From Littorina saxatilis (taxonomy: Eukaryota; Mollusca; Gastropoda; Littorinimorpha; Littorinidae): DNA of 64,000 bases. A model generated the notes under the pieces. The model was given only the letters and a program-made list of their open reading frames with translations. It searched no databases and had not been told where the DNA came from. The stretch's first letter is position 1. Every line of letters starts with the position of its first letter. Below are positions 1 through 31,360 of this stretch, piece after piece. The translations under genes were made by a program, and so were the position numbers. The stretch is taken from assembly GCF_037325665.1 (NCBI RefSeq), contig NC_090250.1, positions 827,692 through 891,691 on the forward strand, read 5' to 3'.

Positions 1-18
1 AAGAAGAAATATGCAAAC

Positions 19-19083
<19,065 letters not shown>

Positions 19084-20462
19084 TTCGAAGTTCAAAATAA
19101 GGTCCAGAGGAAAATATAGGCATTAACGTTCTTTCAGTATCACAGGTTTTGATTGACAATACACTCAAGAAAAATGCGGGGTATACACAACGTGTTTCTC
19201 TCACTCTCAGTCTCAAAACACTTGAAACAGTCTCGAACTCTCCTTGTCTCGATCGATTCGCCTCCAGGCTGTAAAACTAAAAGCCTGTCTCTCGAGAATA
19301 AACATTCACGCGCACACAGAATAATCCGCTAAAATTAGAGTATCATACTCAACAGTCGCTTGGTATTTCAACATGCAGAATGAGCCAAACTGAAGCTTGA
19401 AGCTTTAAATGTATAAAAGCCCAATGTGATTCACAGCATTTTGCAGAGCTTTGTATGACAGCGGAAGTACAAACCAGCTGGGCGACCTTGACCTCGGACA
19501 GAAGAGGGGACATAACCGCATCCCAAGTGTTGTCAGTGATGATGATCATCAAAAGACACTCGCTTCAACTTCATCTTGGTGTTATTATGTGAGGCCTTGA
19601 CAGTGCTTATTTCTGTAAATCTCTCAACAGTTACCCGAGGCTCTACTGGGTTGATTTCATTCTTTGCTTGCATCCATCGATGAATGTCAGGATCTCACTA
19701 CTATGTCAGTATGTGCTGCAGATCTATATCATTAGCTGGAATCGTTAAAGAGTGCACACTCACACTGCAGTGTTTACATTGAGATTGCACTGGCTGCTAG
19801 CAAAGTAGCATGCAACGCCTCCGAGAAGCCATGCACATCGGTATTTACAGTGTTGAAGAAGACAGTGTTCTTGAAATGTTACTGAAAGAGCTACAGTGGG
19901 GAGGGGGGGTAAAGCAAGTATACAGCATACATGTGCGAGTGCATGTGTGTGTGAGTGAGTGTGTGTATGTGATTGTGAGTGCGTGTATGTCTGTGTGTAT
20001 ACGTTCGTGTGTATGTGTGTGTTTGTGATTCTGTAATCTGTGTGTGTGTGCGTGTGTGTGTATACATGTATACTGTGTTTGGGTATTAAAACTAATAAAA
20101 GGGTTCCAATACTTCCATTGTAAATCAAAACTAGTGTTACTGTACAGCTAGTTTATTGCTTGCACCTTGTGGTTTCAGGCCACAGTCGTCCATGGCAGAC
20201 CGGCTGGAAGAATATTGGACACTGGTCAGTGCACCAGTCAAGGCATCTGCTGGATAAGTCACACAAGTGACGACTGAAAAACGACAAACCACTGTGTAGA
20301 TATTACCTCTAAACGCTTAGATATTACCTCTGAACGCTTAGACACAGAGAAACATCCATGCCACACTATACATGTGCAAGTTCCATTATTGAAAAAGTAA
20401 TGAAACTCCTTGTAGCTCTGGCTTGTGATCATCAGGCCTTGTAAAACACAGGAACACATGTA
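19084..20462. other. Intergenic region between SPT20 and the zinc-finger gene
   Basis: Head-to-head spacer that should hold the SPT20 promoter. It contains a degenerate (GT)n tract at 19927-20068. I see no other gene. Confidence 0.5.
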
Positions 20463-20776
20463 TTTCATTTCATTTACTTTACTTTATTTTCCCGGTTCTG
20501 GACAATTTGGGTCGCTTCCTCCCAGTGGAAAGCTAGCAGCAACAAGAGTCGCGCTACCCAGGTGTGTGTGCTTTGGTGTAATCAGCCACCTGCTCTTATT
20601 ACAGAATGACCGAGATCTTTTATGTGCCACTGTGGTGATACAGGGGTGGGACATGGATACCGTCTGTGAGTCTGCACAGTCATAAAGTTGACCCGTGTCT
20701 ATCCCGGCCTGGATTCCAAACCGTGACCCTAGGATCACCTGTCCAGTGCTCTACCACCTGAGCTACCCGGGCCCCC
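20463..20776 (-). mobile_element. tRNA-headed SINE touching the zinc-finger start codon
   Basis: On the minus strand it starts GGGCCCGGGTAGCTCAGGTG, with an A box (TAGCTCAGGTGG) and a near-B box (GGTTTGGAATCC). It runs through a body with TTTATGACTGTGCAGACTC and ends in an AAATAAAGTAAAGTAAATGA type tail at 20463-20490. Its first base abuts the ATG at 20777. No clear target duplication was found. Confidence 0.75.
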
Positions 20777-23700
20777 ATGGCATACTATGTGCAAGGTCCA
20801 CTGAATGACAGTGCATCCATAATCAAAGCTGAGGCTGTTGATGTTGACAATGGTGAAAGTGGGGTCCCTGGTGGGGTCCCTGTTGGCATTCTCAACAACT
20901 CTGAGCCATGTGAAATGGACCGAGAGGATGTGATTGTGAAGGAAGAAACATTTGTGGCTGAAGACAATGTAGAATTTTCTTTGTCTCAGAGATCCTCTTT
21001 TATGAAGACAGAACCTCTTCGAGTAGAAACCTGTGCAACAAGCCTCATCAGAAGAGTGCTTGTGAATTCTGAACCGTTTCAAACTAACAGAGGAGGTTTG
21101 ACTGACCCGAGATTGGACACTCTGGACGCTGGTTGTCATTTTGTTGTGCATCAAAATGTTGACGCAGTAATAGGAGCAGTGGCCGCAAGTTCAACAGATG
21201 ATGCACAGAATGAGACATTGAACCAGCCTTTGGATGCAGACACAGCCGTTAAGACCGAGCGACCAGACAGCGGTTATGAAGAACACAACAGCAACAACGT
21301 GCAAGATGGCAGCCTGTCGGTGGACAACCTTCCAGTTTTCTTTGGTAATACATTATGCCGTATATTTTGCAGAAGTAGATCATGTCCACCCCCTTCCTGT
21401 CCCATTCTCAGCCAGTTTTTCTTCTTGGTATAATGGACAAGAATACAGTTTCTCTTCTTGGTATAATGGACAAGAATACAGTTTCTCTTCTTGGTATAAT
21501 GGACAAGAATACAGTTTCTCTTCTTGGTATAATGGACAAGAATACAGTTTCTCTTCTTGGTATAATGGACAAGAATACAGTTTCTCTTCTTGGTGTAATG
21601 GACAAGAATACAGTTTATCTTCATGGTGTAATGGACAAGAATACAGTTTATCTTCTTGGTACATGTATAATGGACAAGAATACAGTTTATCTTCTTGGTG
21701 TAATGGACAAGAATACAGTTTCTCTTGGTGTAATGGACAAGAATACAGTTTATCTTCATGGTGTAATGGACAAGAATACAGTTTCTCTTCTTGGTACATG
21801 TATAATGGACAAGAATACAGTTTATCTTCTTGGTATAATGGACAAGAATACAGTTTCCCAATACAGTGGAACCCCCCTTTTAAGACCTAAACAAATCTGA
21901 GAAAATGTGGGTCTTAAAAAGAAGGGAGTCTTAAAACGGGGGTAAATTAATACAGAGGTAATGAAGAGAAAATCTGAAAAAAAACAAGGTCTTAAAAAGG
22001 AGGGAGTCTTAAACTGGGGGGTCTTAAAAGGGCGGTTCCACTGTATATATGTATGATCCACACGAATAGAGTTTCTCTATATTGAACAATCTTAGAGATG
22101 TAGTTGTGGTTCTAGGTCAACCTGCCTACAAAGAGCCTCTCAACATAGGAAGTTCTTGTTATCGCGTTGTGTAAGTGTAAGCACAGTATCCCTGTTCTTC
22201 TTGTTGTTGAAACAGCTTACTCCGTGTTAGAAGGTGATGTTGAAGCCCCGGGCAAATATAGTCTTTCATCAATACAATACTGCCCTTGTATGCATGCCGC
22301 AGCACAGATAAAAGATCATTTAGAGACAGGCGGGGTAAAAACTGTCATACACGTAAAAACTCACTCGTGCAAAACATGAGTTTCCACCCATGAACGAAGA
22401 ATAACAAGAGAAGAGATTTATAGACACTCCATAGACAGTGGAGCCCCCCTTTTAAGACCTCTAACAATCTGAAAAATGTGGGTCTTAAAAAGGAGGGAGT
22501 CTTAAAACGGGGGTAAATTAATACAGAGGTAATGAAGAGAAAATCTGAAAAAACAAGGTCTTAAAAAGGGGAAGTCTTAAATTGGAGGGTCTTCTACTGT
22601 ACTGCCCTTGTATGCATAACGCAAAACGGATGTCAGATTATTTAGACGCTCCATAGACTTAGTACCAGTGATATATATCTGAATTTCGCTGTTTTACAGC
22701 CTTTTCTTCATCAGTTTTTGTTTCCAACAGGGGGCTTGTGCCAACAGCAACATCAACCCATATCTGACCCACACCGCCCAGCCAGAGAGACTGCTACCTG
22801 CAGTTACAAGGTAAGACTGGCTGAGGTGAACAAATTTACTCTGTAAAATTGTCATAGAGATAAAATATGTATAAGTTACAGCTCCGTCCATCCATGGTAT
22901 CGCTGGATATTTTCTCCCTAGATTAACAGAGACAAAGAAGGGAAGTCATGCTGTATTATGCAATAGATGATGTGTCACCTGAAATTCCAGCCATGAGACA
23001 ATAAAGGAATTAAAATTAAAAATTTAAAAAAACCAAAATGTCTTTGGGGATTTCTCCTCACAACTTAAACTGAAGGCGCAGGGGGAAACTGCTGGAGACA
23101 GTGTATGTATCACGCTGTCACAAGACTCATGATGATTATTCTTCTGGTATAAAACCTGCTGCAACTATCAGCTTTTGCTGTTGAAATTGACATTATTCTC
23201 TCGGGTGCCGGGAGATTTGTTCCTGATAACTCTCGCGTACTCTATTACACATGTCGTATGCATTTAGAGCTCTTACTTCCCTTTGGCTATCAGATCTCTA
23301 AACAGAGCTCTGCCTTATTTTGTTACATTTAGTCAAGTTTTGACTAAATGTTTTAACGTAGAGGGGGGAATCGAGACGAGGGTGTGGTGTATGTGTGTGT
23401 GTGTAGAGCGATTCAGACTAAACTACTGGGCCGATCTTTATGAAATTTGACATGAGAGTTCCTGGGTATGATATCCCCGGACGTTTTTTTCTTTTTTTCG
23501 ATAAATACCTTTGATGACGTCATATCCGGCTTTTTGTAAAAGTTGAGGCGGCACTGTCACACCCTCATTTTTCAATTAAATTGATTGAAATTTTGGCAAA
23601 GCAATCTTCGACGAAGGCCGGGGTTTGGTATTGCATTTCAGCTTGGTGGCTTAAAAACTAATGAGTGAGTTTGGTCATTAAAAATCGGAAACTTCTAATT

Positions 23701-26529
23701 AAAATTATTTTTTTATTAAACGATCCAAAAACAATTTCATCTTATTCTTCGTCATTTTCTGATTCCAAAAACATATACATATGTTATATTTGGATTAAAA
23801 ACAAGCTCTGAAAATTAAAAATATAAAAATTATGATCAAAATTAAATTTTCGAAATCGTTTTAAAAACTATTTCATCTTATTCCTTGTCGGTTCCTGATT
23901 CCAAAAACATATAGATATGATATGTTTGGATTAAAAACACGCTCAGAAAGTTAAAACGAAGAGAGGTACAGTAAAGCACAGCGCAATCGCTACCGCGCCA
24001 AACAGGCTCGTCACTTTCGCTGCCTTTTGCACTAGCGGCGGACTACGTTCAGTTTCATTCTGTGAGTTCCACAGCTTGACTAAATGTAGTAATTTCGCCT
24101 TACGCGACTTGTTTAAGATTGTCTTTAGTGTAATCTTTCAACCATCAGCACCTGGAAGACGTAGTCAGTCGTGTAAGGACACTGTCTGTTTTTCCTGAGA
24201 AACCAAGCTTCATTGTTCCTCTGATCATAACAATTTTTGATAAACAAAGGGAAGTAAGAGGTCTAAAATCCACACCACATGTGTAAAAGAGTAAGTGAGA
24301 GTCGTTCGGAACCACTCTCCTGGCACCTGAGAGAATAACAAGCGTTGAAATGAACAAGCGACTTTCATCCTCATTTCATTTCATTGTTTTAACATACAAT
24401 TTCTGTGACAGGGGGAAAAGCAGAAGCAAGCTCCAAGTGCCAAAAGAGGGAGGACTGGGTTGAGGAAAAGGCGCGAGACCGAGCGAGGTGGAAGAACAGC
24501 AAACAGGAGGACTGGTTTGAAACGGAAGTATGCCGCTGGGCAGAGTGGACGAACAACACAAATTGCAGAAGAAGGAGAAGAGTTGCAGGGTCGTCTAGTC
24601 CGAGAACGAAAACATTCTGATGCAGAATCAAGACGAGACAGGAGACAAAGCCAAACACCAAAACACGAGCAAATTTGGAGAACAGTAGAGGCTGCGGCAA
24701 AAGGAGTAAGACGACAGAAACTGAAGGAAAAACAAAGACAAACTCAAGCAGATACCGCCAGAAGACGTCAAAACCCAAAACAGAGCGGAAATAAAGAGAG
24801 GCAAAGAAAGAAGAAAGGGGAGACCCCAGAACAGGAACAGGTTCGTAAAGCAGCAGAAGCTGCCGCAAAAAGAGAAAAACGGAAATACCTAACAGAAGAA
24901 AAAAGAAAGACTGAGGCTGAGAGAGCAAGAATACGGCGTCAAAATCAAACTGCAGATCAAAAAAAGGCACAAGCTGAAAGAGCAAGAATACGACGTCGAC
25001 TTCACACTCCGGAACAGAAAGTGGCCATCGCCACGGCATCCAAAGTACGGCGCCAGAAACAAACCGCAGAACAAAAATTAGCGAAAGCTGAAGCAGCCAG
25101 GAAACGGCGTCGGAACCAGACGCCAGAAAAGAAGAAAGCTCTGGCGGCAGCAAAGAAGCGTCAGAGACAAAGACAAGCCCTGGAAGAGACAGGAACAGAC
25201 AAACCAAAGAGGAAAAGAAAGCCTAGACCAACGTCTGGGGAACGGTCAAAGAAATTTGTATGTGACTTGTGCGACGCGGTTTTCCTGAACTCCAAGTCGC
25301 TGACAACTCACAACTACATACATACTGGTGTCCATGTGCCAGCCCGAACATTTGAGTGCCATTTTTGTGGCGCTGGTTTCAGCGACCCGGTGTCTTGCAA
25401 CGAACATCTTCAGGTCAGTCATCGAGAGAACTGTCCGTATCTGTGTCAGGTGTGTGGACAGGTGTTTTACCTGTCCGAGAGCTTCAAAATCCACATGCGA
25501 CGACACAGTGGAGAAAGACCGTATACATGCCATGTTTGTGGAGCTAGCTTCACCATAGCAAGTTCACTGAAGAATCACGGGAGAATTCACACAGGGGAAA
25601 AACCGTACAAATGTTCTGTGTGTGACAAGTCGTTTAGATTTAGTAGTGCCCTGACCACACACATGAGGAGTCATACGAACGAGGCACCGTACTCGTGTCA
25701 AATCTGCAGGGTTAGATATAAATACGCAAGTGAGCTTAACAAACACAACAAGAGAGGTCATTTGAAAGGAGACGAGGATTCTCCCAATAACACAAAAATT
25801 CAGAAGTCAAGGAAAGAAAGCTCTAAACGAGCACACAGTGACAAAGCGGTGTATGTTAAAAATTCTTCAAAAGAAATTTGTAATGAGCAACCGTACAGCG
25901 ATAGAGCAGAATCTGGTAAAATATCCCCAGAAGAACGACTTGAGTCGGCTTACCGTGTCACAGTCCCTCAAGATAAAAAGTCGCCTAAAGATAGTTCTGA
26001 GCTGGCGTACAGTGTCAAAACAGAGACTGACCACAAATTACTTGACAAAAGATCTGAGTCTGCATACAGTAACAAAGAGGAATATGCCAATAAATCATTA
26101 GACGAAAGATCTGAATCTGCATACAGTAACAAAGATGAACATGACAATAAATCATTTGACGAGAGATCTGAATCGGCTTCGAATCGCGACAATGACCAAA
26201 ACTCAACAGGAGAAATTTCTTTGTCATCATTTTGTGGCAAAGGTGAAGATAGCCAAAAGTCAGGCCAGGAAAGTTCTGAACCGTACAGTAACGAGGAGGA
26301 GGACTGCCAAAAGTCACCTGAGGATTATTTAGAGTCAGCACATAGCGACAAAGAGGACAAAGGCCTGACACTTTCCGAGCGCACATCCGAGTCAGAATAC
26401 AGTGACCAAGGGGAAGACAGTCAGAAATCAACTGAGGAAAGTTCTGAACTAGAATACAGTGATGACAAAGAAAATGAGATCAAAGAAACGAAGGGAAGTA
26501 AGCGCTCTAAATATAGACTACAACAGTAA
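20777..26529 (+). CDS. C2H2 zinc-finger protein, six fingers, 921 residues
   Basis: Probable DNA-binding nuclear regulator. Exons are 20777-21344, 22731-22810 and 24412-26529; GT-AG sites and phases (1, then 0) join exactly. Residues 1-190 are acidic and carry four psi-K-x-E sumoylation-type motifs at K17, K55, K77 and K159. Residues about 290-480 are very basic, with helical repeats of about 19-20 residues around T(P/A)EQK and RRRRxQ, somewhat like STPR repeats but shorter. Residues 498-666 hold six C2H2 fingers, starting FVCDLC, FECHFC, YLCQVC, YTCHVC, YKCSVC and YSCQIC, with TGEKPY-type linkers between fingers 3-5. The tail is acidic and Ser-rich, with ESAYSNKEE-like repeats. The final 24 codons lie in the first unit of the downstream satellite. 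The ATG directly abuts a SINE, so an upstream exon cannot be excluded. I do not recognise an orthologue. Confidence 0.88.
21427..21860. repeat. 33-bp minisatellite in zinc-finger intron 1
   Basis: About 13 copies of a 33-bp unit (GGTATAATGGACAAGAATAC and following), some with a 6-bp TACATG insertion. The unit is a multiple of three, which keeps several frames open on both strands. It starts some 80 bp after the exon 1 splice donor. Confidence 0.9.
21864..22043. mobile_element. Tigger-like MITE, complete
   Basis: A 180-bp element with ends CAGTGGAACCCCCCTTTTAA and inverted GGGCGGTTCCACTG, flanked by TA. It is built of repeated GTCTTAAAA motifs and lies immediately after the 33-bp minisatellite. 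Confidence 0.85.
22326..22412 (+). repeat. SINE 3' fragment
   Basis: Matches the 3' body of the full SINE at 36601-36934 (GGCGGGGTAAAAACTGTCATACACG) and ends near GAACGAAGAATAACAAG. The 5' head is missing. Confidence 0.6.
22436..22599. mobile_element. Tigger-like MITE, second copy
   Basis: About 164 bp, with start CAGTGGAGCCCCCCTTTTAA and internal AAACGGGGGTAAATTAATAC shared with 21864-22043. The right end is worn down to CTACTG. Confidence 0.75.
23325..24111 (+). mobile_element. ACATTTAGTCAAG repeat family, copy 1
   Basis: A 787-bp dispersed element. It starts with the palindrome ACATTTAGTCAAG-TTTTGACTAAATGT, then GTGTGTGTAGAGCGATTCAG, and ends TTTCGCCTTACGCGACTTG. AT-rich middle, no coding frame. 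Relatives lie at 33915-34779 and 54601-55648. The class was not determined. It lies in zinc-finger intron 2. Confidence 0.85.
24241..24375 (+). repeat. Relic related to the 83-bp array edge
   Basis: Intron sequence just before exon 3 that resembles the last array unit and right flank near 30055-30160. Shared pieces are AGTAAGTGAGAGT, TTCGGAACC, CTGAGAGAATAA and CGACTTTCATCCT, in the same order and orientation. Confidence 0.7.
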
Positions 26530-29500
26530 GTGAGAGTTACAGTGATGACAAAGAATATGAGATCAAAGAAACGAAGGGAAGTAAGCGCTCTAAATATAGA
26601 CTACAACAGTAAGTGAGAGTTACAGTGATGACAAAGAATATGAGATCAAAGAAACGAAGGGAAGTAAGCGCTCTAAATATAGACTACAACAGTAAGTGAG
26701 AGTTACAGTGATGACAAAGAAAATGAGATCTAAGAAACGAAGGGAAGTAAGCGCTCTAAATATAGACTACAACAGTAAGTGAGAGTTACAGTGATGACAA
26801 AGAAAATGAGATCAAAGAAACGAAGGGAAGTAAGCGCTCTAAATATAGACTACAACAGTAAGTGAGAGTTACAGTGATGACAAAGAAAATGAGATCAAAG
26901 AAACGAAGGGAAGTAAGCGCTCTAAATATAGACTACAACAGTAAGTGAGAGTTACAGTGATGACAAAGAAAATGAGATCTAAGAAACGAAGGGAAGTAAG
27001 CGCTCTAAATATAGACTACAACAGTAAGTGAGAGTTACAGTGATGACAAAGAAAATGAGATCTAAGAAACGAAGGGAAGTAAGCGCTCTAAATATAGACT
27101 ACAACAGTAAGTGAGAGTTACAGTGATGACAAAGAAAATGAGATCTAAGAAACGAAGGGAAGTAAGCGCTCTAAATATAGACTACAACAGTAAGTGAGAG
27201 TTACAGTGATGACAAAGAATATGAGATCAAAGAAACGAAGGGAAGTAAGCACTCTAAATATAGACTACAACAGTAAGTGAGAGTTACAGTGATGACAAAG
27301 AAAATGAGATCAAAGAAACGAAGGGAAGTAAGCGCTCTAAATATAGACTACAACAGTAAGTGAGAGTTACAGTGATGACAAAGAAAATGAGATCTAAGAA
27401 ACGAAGGGAAGTAAGCGCTCTAAATATAGACTACAACAGTAAGTGAGAGTTACAGTGATGACAAAGAATATGAGATCTAAGAAACGAAGGGAAGTAAGCG
27501 CTCTAAATATAGACTACAACAGTAAGTGAGAGTTACAGTGATGACAAAGAATATGAGATCTAAGAAACGAAGGGAAGTAAGCGCTCTAAATATAGACTAC
27601 AACAGTAAGTGAGAGTTACAGTGATGACAAAGAATATGAGATCAAAGAAACGAAGGGAAGTAAGCGCTCTAAATATAGACTACAACAGTAAGTGAGAGTT
27701 ACAGTGATGACAAAGAATATGAGATCTAAGAAACGAAGGGAAGTAAGCGCTCTAAATATAGACTACAACAGTAAGTGAGAGTTACAGTGATGACAAAGAA
27801 TATGAGATCTAAGAAACGAAGGGAAGTAAGCGCTCTAAATATAGACTACAACAGTAAGTGAGAGTTACAGTGATGACAAAGAATATGAGATCAAAGAAAC
27901 GAAGGGAAGTAAGCGCTCTAAATATAGACTACAACAGTAAGTGAGAGTTACAGTGATGACAAAGAAAATGAGATCTAAGAAACGAAGGGAAGTAAGCGCT
28001 CTAAATATAGACTACAACAGTAAGTGAGAGTTACAGTGATGACAAAGAATATGAGATCAAAGAAACGAAGGGAAGTAAGCACTCTAAATATAGACTACAA
28101 CAGTAAGTGAGAGTTACAGTGATGACAAAGAAAATGAGATCAAAGAAACGAAGGGAAGTAAGCACTCTAAATATAGACTACAACAGTAAGTGAGAGTTAC
28201 AGTGATGACAAAGAATATGAGATCAAAGAAACGAAGGGAAGTAAGCGCTCTAAATATAGACTACAACAGTAAGTGAGAGTTACAGTGATGACAAAGAAAA
28301 TGAGATCAAAGAAACGAAGGGAAGTAAGCGCTCTAAATATAGACTACAACAGTAAGTGAGAGTTACAGTGATGACAAAGAAAATGAGATCAAAGAAACGA
28401 AGGGAAGTAAGCGCTCTAAATATAGACTACAACAGTAAGTGAGAGTTACAGTGATGACAAAGAAAATGAGATCAAAGAAACGAAGGGAAGTAAGCGCTCT
28501 AAATATAGACTACAACAGTAAGTGAGAGTTACAGTGATGACAAAGAATATGAGATCTAAGAAACGAAGGGAAGTAAGCGCTCTAAATATAGACTACAACA
28601 GTAAGTGAGAGTTACAGTGATGACAAAGAATATGAGATCTAAGAAACGAAGGGAAGTAAGCGCTCTAAATATAGACTACAACAGTAAGTGAGAGTTACAG
28701 TGATGACAAAGAATATGAGATCAAAGAAACGAAGGGAAGTAAGCGCTCTAAATATAGACTACAACAGTAAGTGAGAGTTACAGTGATGACAAAGAATATG
28801 AGATCTAAGAAACGAAGGGAAGTAAGCGCTCTAAATATAGACTACAACAGTAAGTGAGAGTTACAGTGATGACAAAGAATATGAGATCTAAGAAACGAAG
28901 GGAAGTAAGCGCTCTAAATATAGACTACAACAGTAAGTGAGAGTTACAGTGATGACAAAGAATATGAGATCAAAGAAACGAAGGGAAGTAAGCGCTCTAA
29001 ATATAGACTACAACAGTAAGTGAGAGTTACAGTGATGACAAAGAAAATGAGATCTAAGAAACGAAGGGAAGTAAGCGCTCTAAATATAGACTACAACAGT
29101 AAGTGAGAGTTACAGTGATGACAAAGAATATGAGATCAAAGAAACGAAGGGAAGTAAGCACTCTAAATATAGACTACAACAGTAAGTGAGAGTTACAGTG
29201 ATGACAAAGAAAATGAGATCAAAGAAACGAAGGGAAGTAAGCACTCTAAATATAGACTACAACAGTAAGTGAGAGTTACAGTGATGACAAAGAATATGAG
29301 ATCAAAGAAACGAAGGGAAGTAAGCGCTCTAAATATAGACTACAACAGTAAGTGAGAGTTACAGTGATGACAAAGAAAATGAGATCAAAGAAACGAAGGG
29401 AAGTAAGCGCTCTAAATATAGACTACAACAGTAAGTGAGAGATACAGTGATGACAAAGAATATGAGATCAAAGAAACGAAGGGAAGTAAGCACTCTAAAT

Positions 29501-30110
29501 ATAGACTACAACAGTAAGTGAGAGTTACAGTGATGACAAAGAATATGAGATCAAAGAAACGAAGGGAAGTAAGCACTCTAAATATAGACTACAACAGTAA
29601 GTGAGAGATACAGTGATGACAAAGAATATGAGATCAAAGAAACGAAGGGAAGTAAGCGCTCTAAATATAGACTACAACAGTAAGTGAGAGATACAGTGAT
29701 GACAAAGAAAATGACAGCTAAGAAACGAAGGGAAGTAAGCGCTCTAAATATAGACTACAACAGTAAGTGAGAGATACAGTGATGACAAAGAATATGAGAT
29801 CAAAGAAACGAAGGGAAGTAAGCACTCTAAATATAGACTACAACAGTAAGTGAGAGTTACAGTGATGACAAAGAATATGAGATCTAAGAAACGAAGGGAA
29901 GTAAGCGCTCTAAATATAGACTACAACAGTAAGTGAGAGTTACAGTGATGACAAAGAATATGAGATCTAAGAAACGAAGGGAAGTAAGCACTCTAAATAT
30001 AGACTACAACAGTAAGTGAGAGTTACAGTGATGACAAAGAATATGAGATCAAAGAAACGAAGGGAAGTAAGCATTCTAAATATAGACTACAACAGTAAGT
30101 GAGAGTTATT
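26459..30110 (+). repeat. 83-bp satellite, 44 units, seeded by the zinc-finger 3' coding end
   Basis: The unit runs GTGATGACAAAGAA(A/T)ATGAG and on through AGTAAGCGCTCTAAATATAG to ACAACAGTAAGTGAGAGTTACA. The period is exactly 83 bp (starts at 26459, 26542, 26625 and so on), and no unit deviates in length. The first unit encodes the last codons and stop of the zinc-finger protein; because 83 is not a multiple of three, later units cannot extend the frame. Variant sites (A/T, CAA/CTA, GCGCTC/GCACTC, GAGAGTT/GAGAGAT) tag the units. Confidence 0.95.
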
Positions 30111-30160
30111 CGGAACCTGGCTCCTGAGAGAATAAGAAACATTGAACGACTTTCATCCTT

Positions 30161-30368
30161 AATTATATAATTATTTCCTTCCCCCTGCATGGAAGTTGTG
30201 ATAAAACTGGCTCCTTGTCTTGAAATAAAAAAAGATTTTTCTTTGAAAATATTTTAACGTTCCATTTATTTACCCACTTAAAAATCTGATCATGAAGTAT
30301 CTTCACCATTTAGTATTGCAGCTGATTCTCATGAACGTCTGCAACAATACAAATTGTAGCTCCATTTG

Positions 30369-30408
<40 letters not shown>

Positions 30409-30790
30409 GAGATAAATAAAACAGCTCATTTTGTCGGTTAAAGCGAATTAAGCATGATTTAATTCTATTCATTTGCTCTACATATATCACAAAAAGTTAG
30501 TACATGCATATACAATGGCAAGTTTAATTGAAAGTCAACAGATACTTTAAAATTAACAAAATAATTATCACATCTACAAAGTAGTTATCACATCTAAGAA
30601 TGTGTTCCACTCATGAGTCTCTTGCTTTGTTAAACAAGTAGGCTGTAATTGTGTGATAAATACTTTACAACATAACTATAAAAAGCAGAATAAATGTGTG
30701 CATGCATACACACTTGAGGGCTACAAACAGGCAGAGTCCTTTCCGTGAAAACGGTTTGACTCAACGTCTCCGATCTGACCAGGCTTTTTA
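30161..30790 (+). other. Zinc-finger gene 3' flank with candidate poly(A) signal
   Basis: AATAAA at 30224-30229 is the first plausible polyadenylation signal after the array; if used, the 3' UTR would contain all 44 satellite units. A (CA)n tract lies at 30370-30404. No gene is seen. Confidence 0.4.
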
Positions 30791-30794
30791 AATA

Positions 30795-31305
30795 GGATAA
30801 GACCAGCTCTCCCAGTACTAAAAGTCAAGGATAAGACCAGCTCTCCCAGTACTAAAAGTCAAGGATAAGACCAGCTCTCCAAGTACTAAAAGTCAAGGAT
30901 AAGACCAGCTCTCCCAGTACTAAAAGTCAAGGATAAGACCAGCTCTCCCAGTACTAAAAGTCAAGGATAAGACCAGCTCTCCAAGTACTAAAAGTCAAGG
31001 ATAAGACCAGCTCTCCCAGTACTAAAAGTCAAGGATAAGACCAGCTCTCCAAGTACTAAAAGTCAAGGATAAGACCAGCTCTCCAAGTACTAAAAGTCAA
31101 GGATAAGACCAGCTCTCCAAGTACTAAAAGTCAAGGATAAGACCAGCTCTCCCAGTACTAAAAGTCAAGGATAAGACCAGCTCTCCCAGTACTAAAAGTC
31201 AAGGATAAGACCAGCTCTCCCAGTACTAAAAGTCAAGGATAAGACCAGCTCTCCCAGTACTAAAAGTCAAGGATAAGACCAGCTCTCCCAGTACTAAAAG
31301 TCAAG
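30795..31305. repeat. 34-bp minisatellite, about 15 units
   Basis: The unit contains GGATAAGACCAGCTCTCCCAG followed by TACTAAAAGTCAA. Units differ mainly by CTCCCAG versus CTCCAAG. The period of 34 bp was counted from successive GGATAAG starts at 30795 and 30829. Confidence 0.93.
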
Positions 31306-31360
31306 AACCTAAACGCTCTCTGTGCTGTGTGAGAATTTTGTATGAATTAATTTAACAACA

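Noticed and set aside
21234-21900. Frames with YNGQEYSFSSW or IMDKNTVSLLG repeats on both strands
   Set aside because: The 33-bp minisatellite has a length divisible by three; it lies after the exon 1 donor and its frames differ from that of the gene.
26459-31305. CRISPR-like array
   Set aside because: The 83-bp and 34-bp arrays are head-to-tail satellites without unique spacers, in an animal genome.
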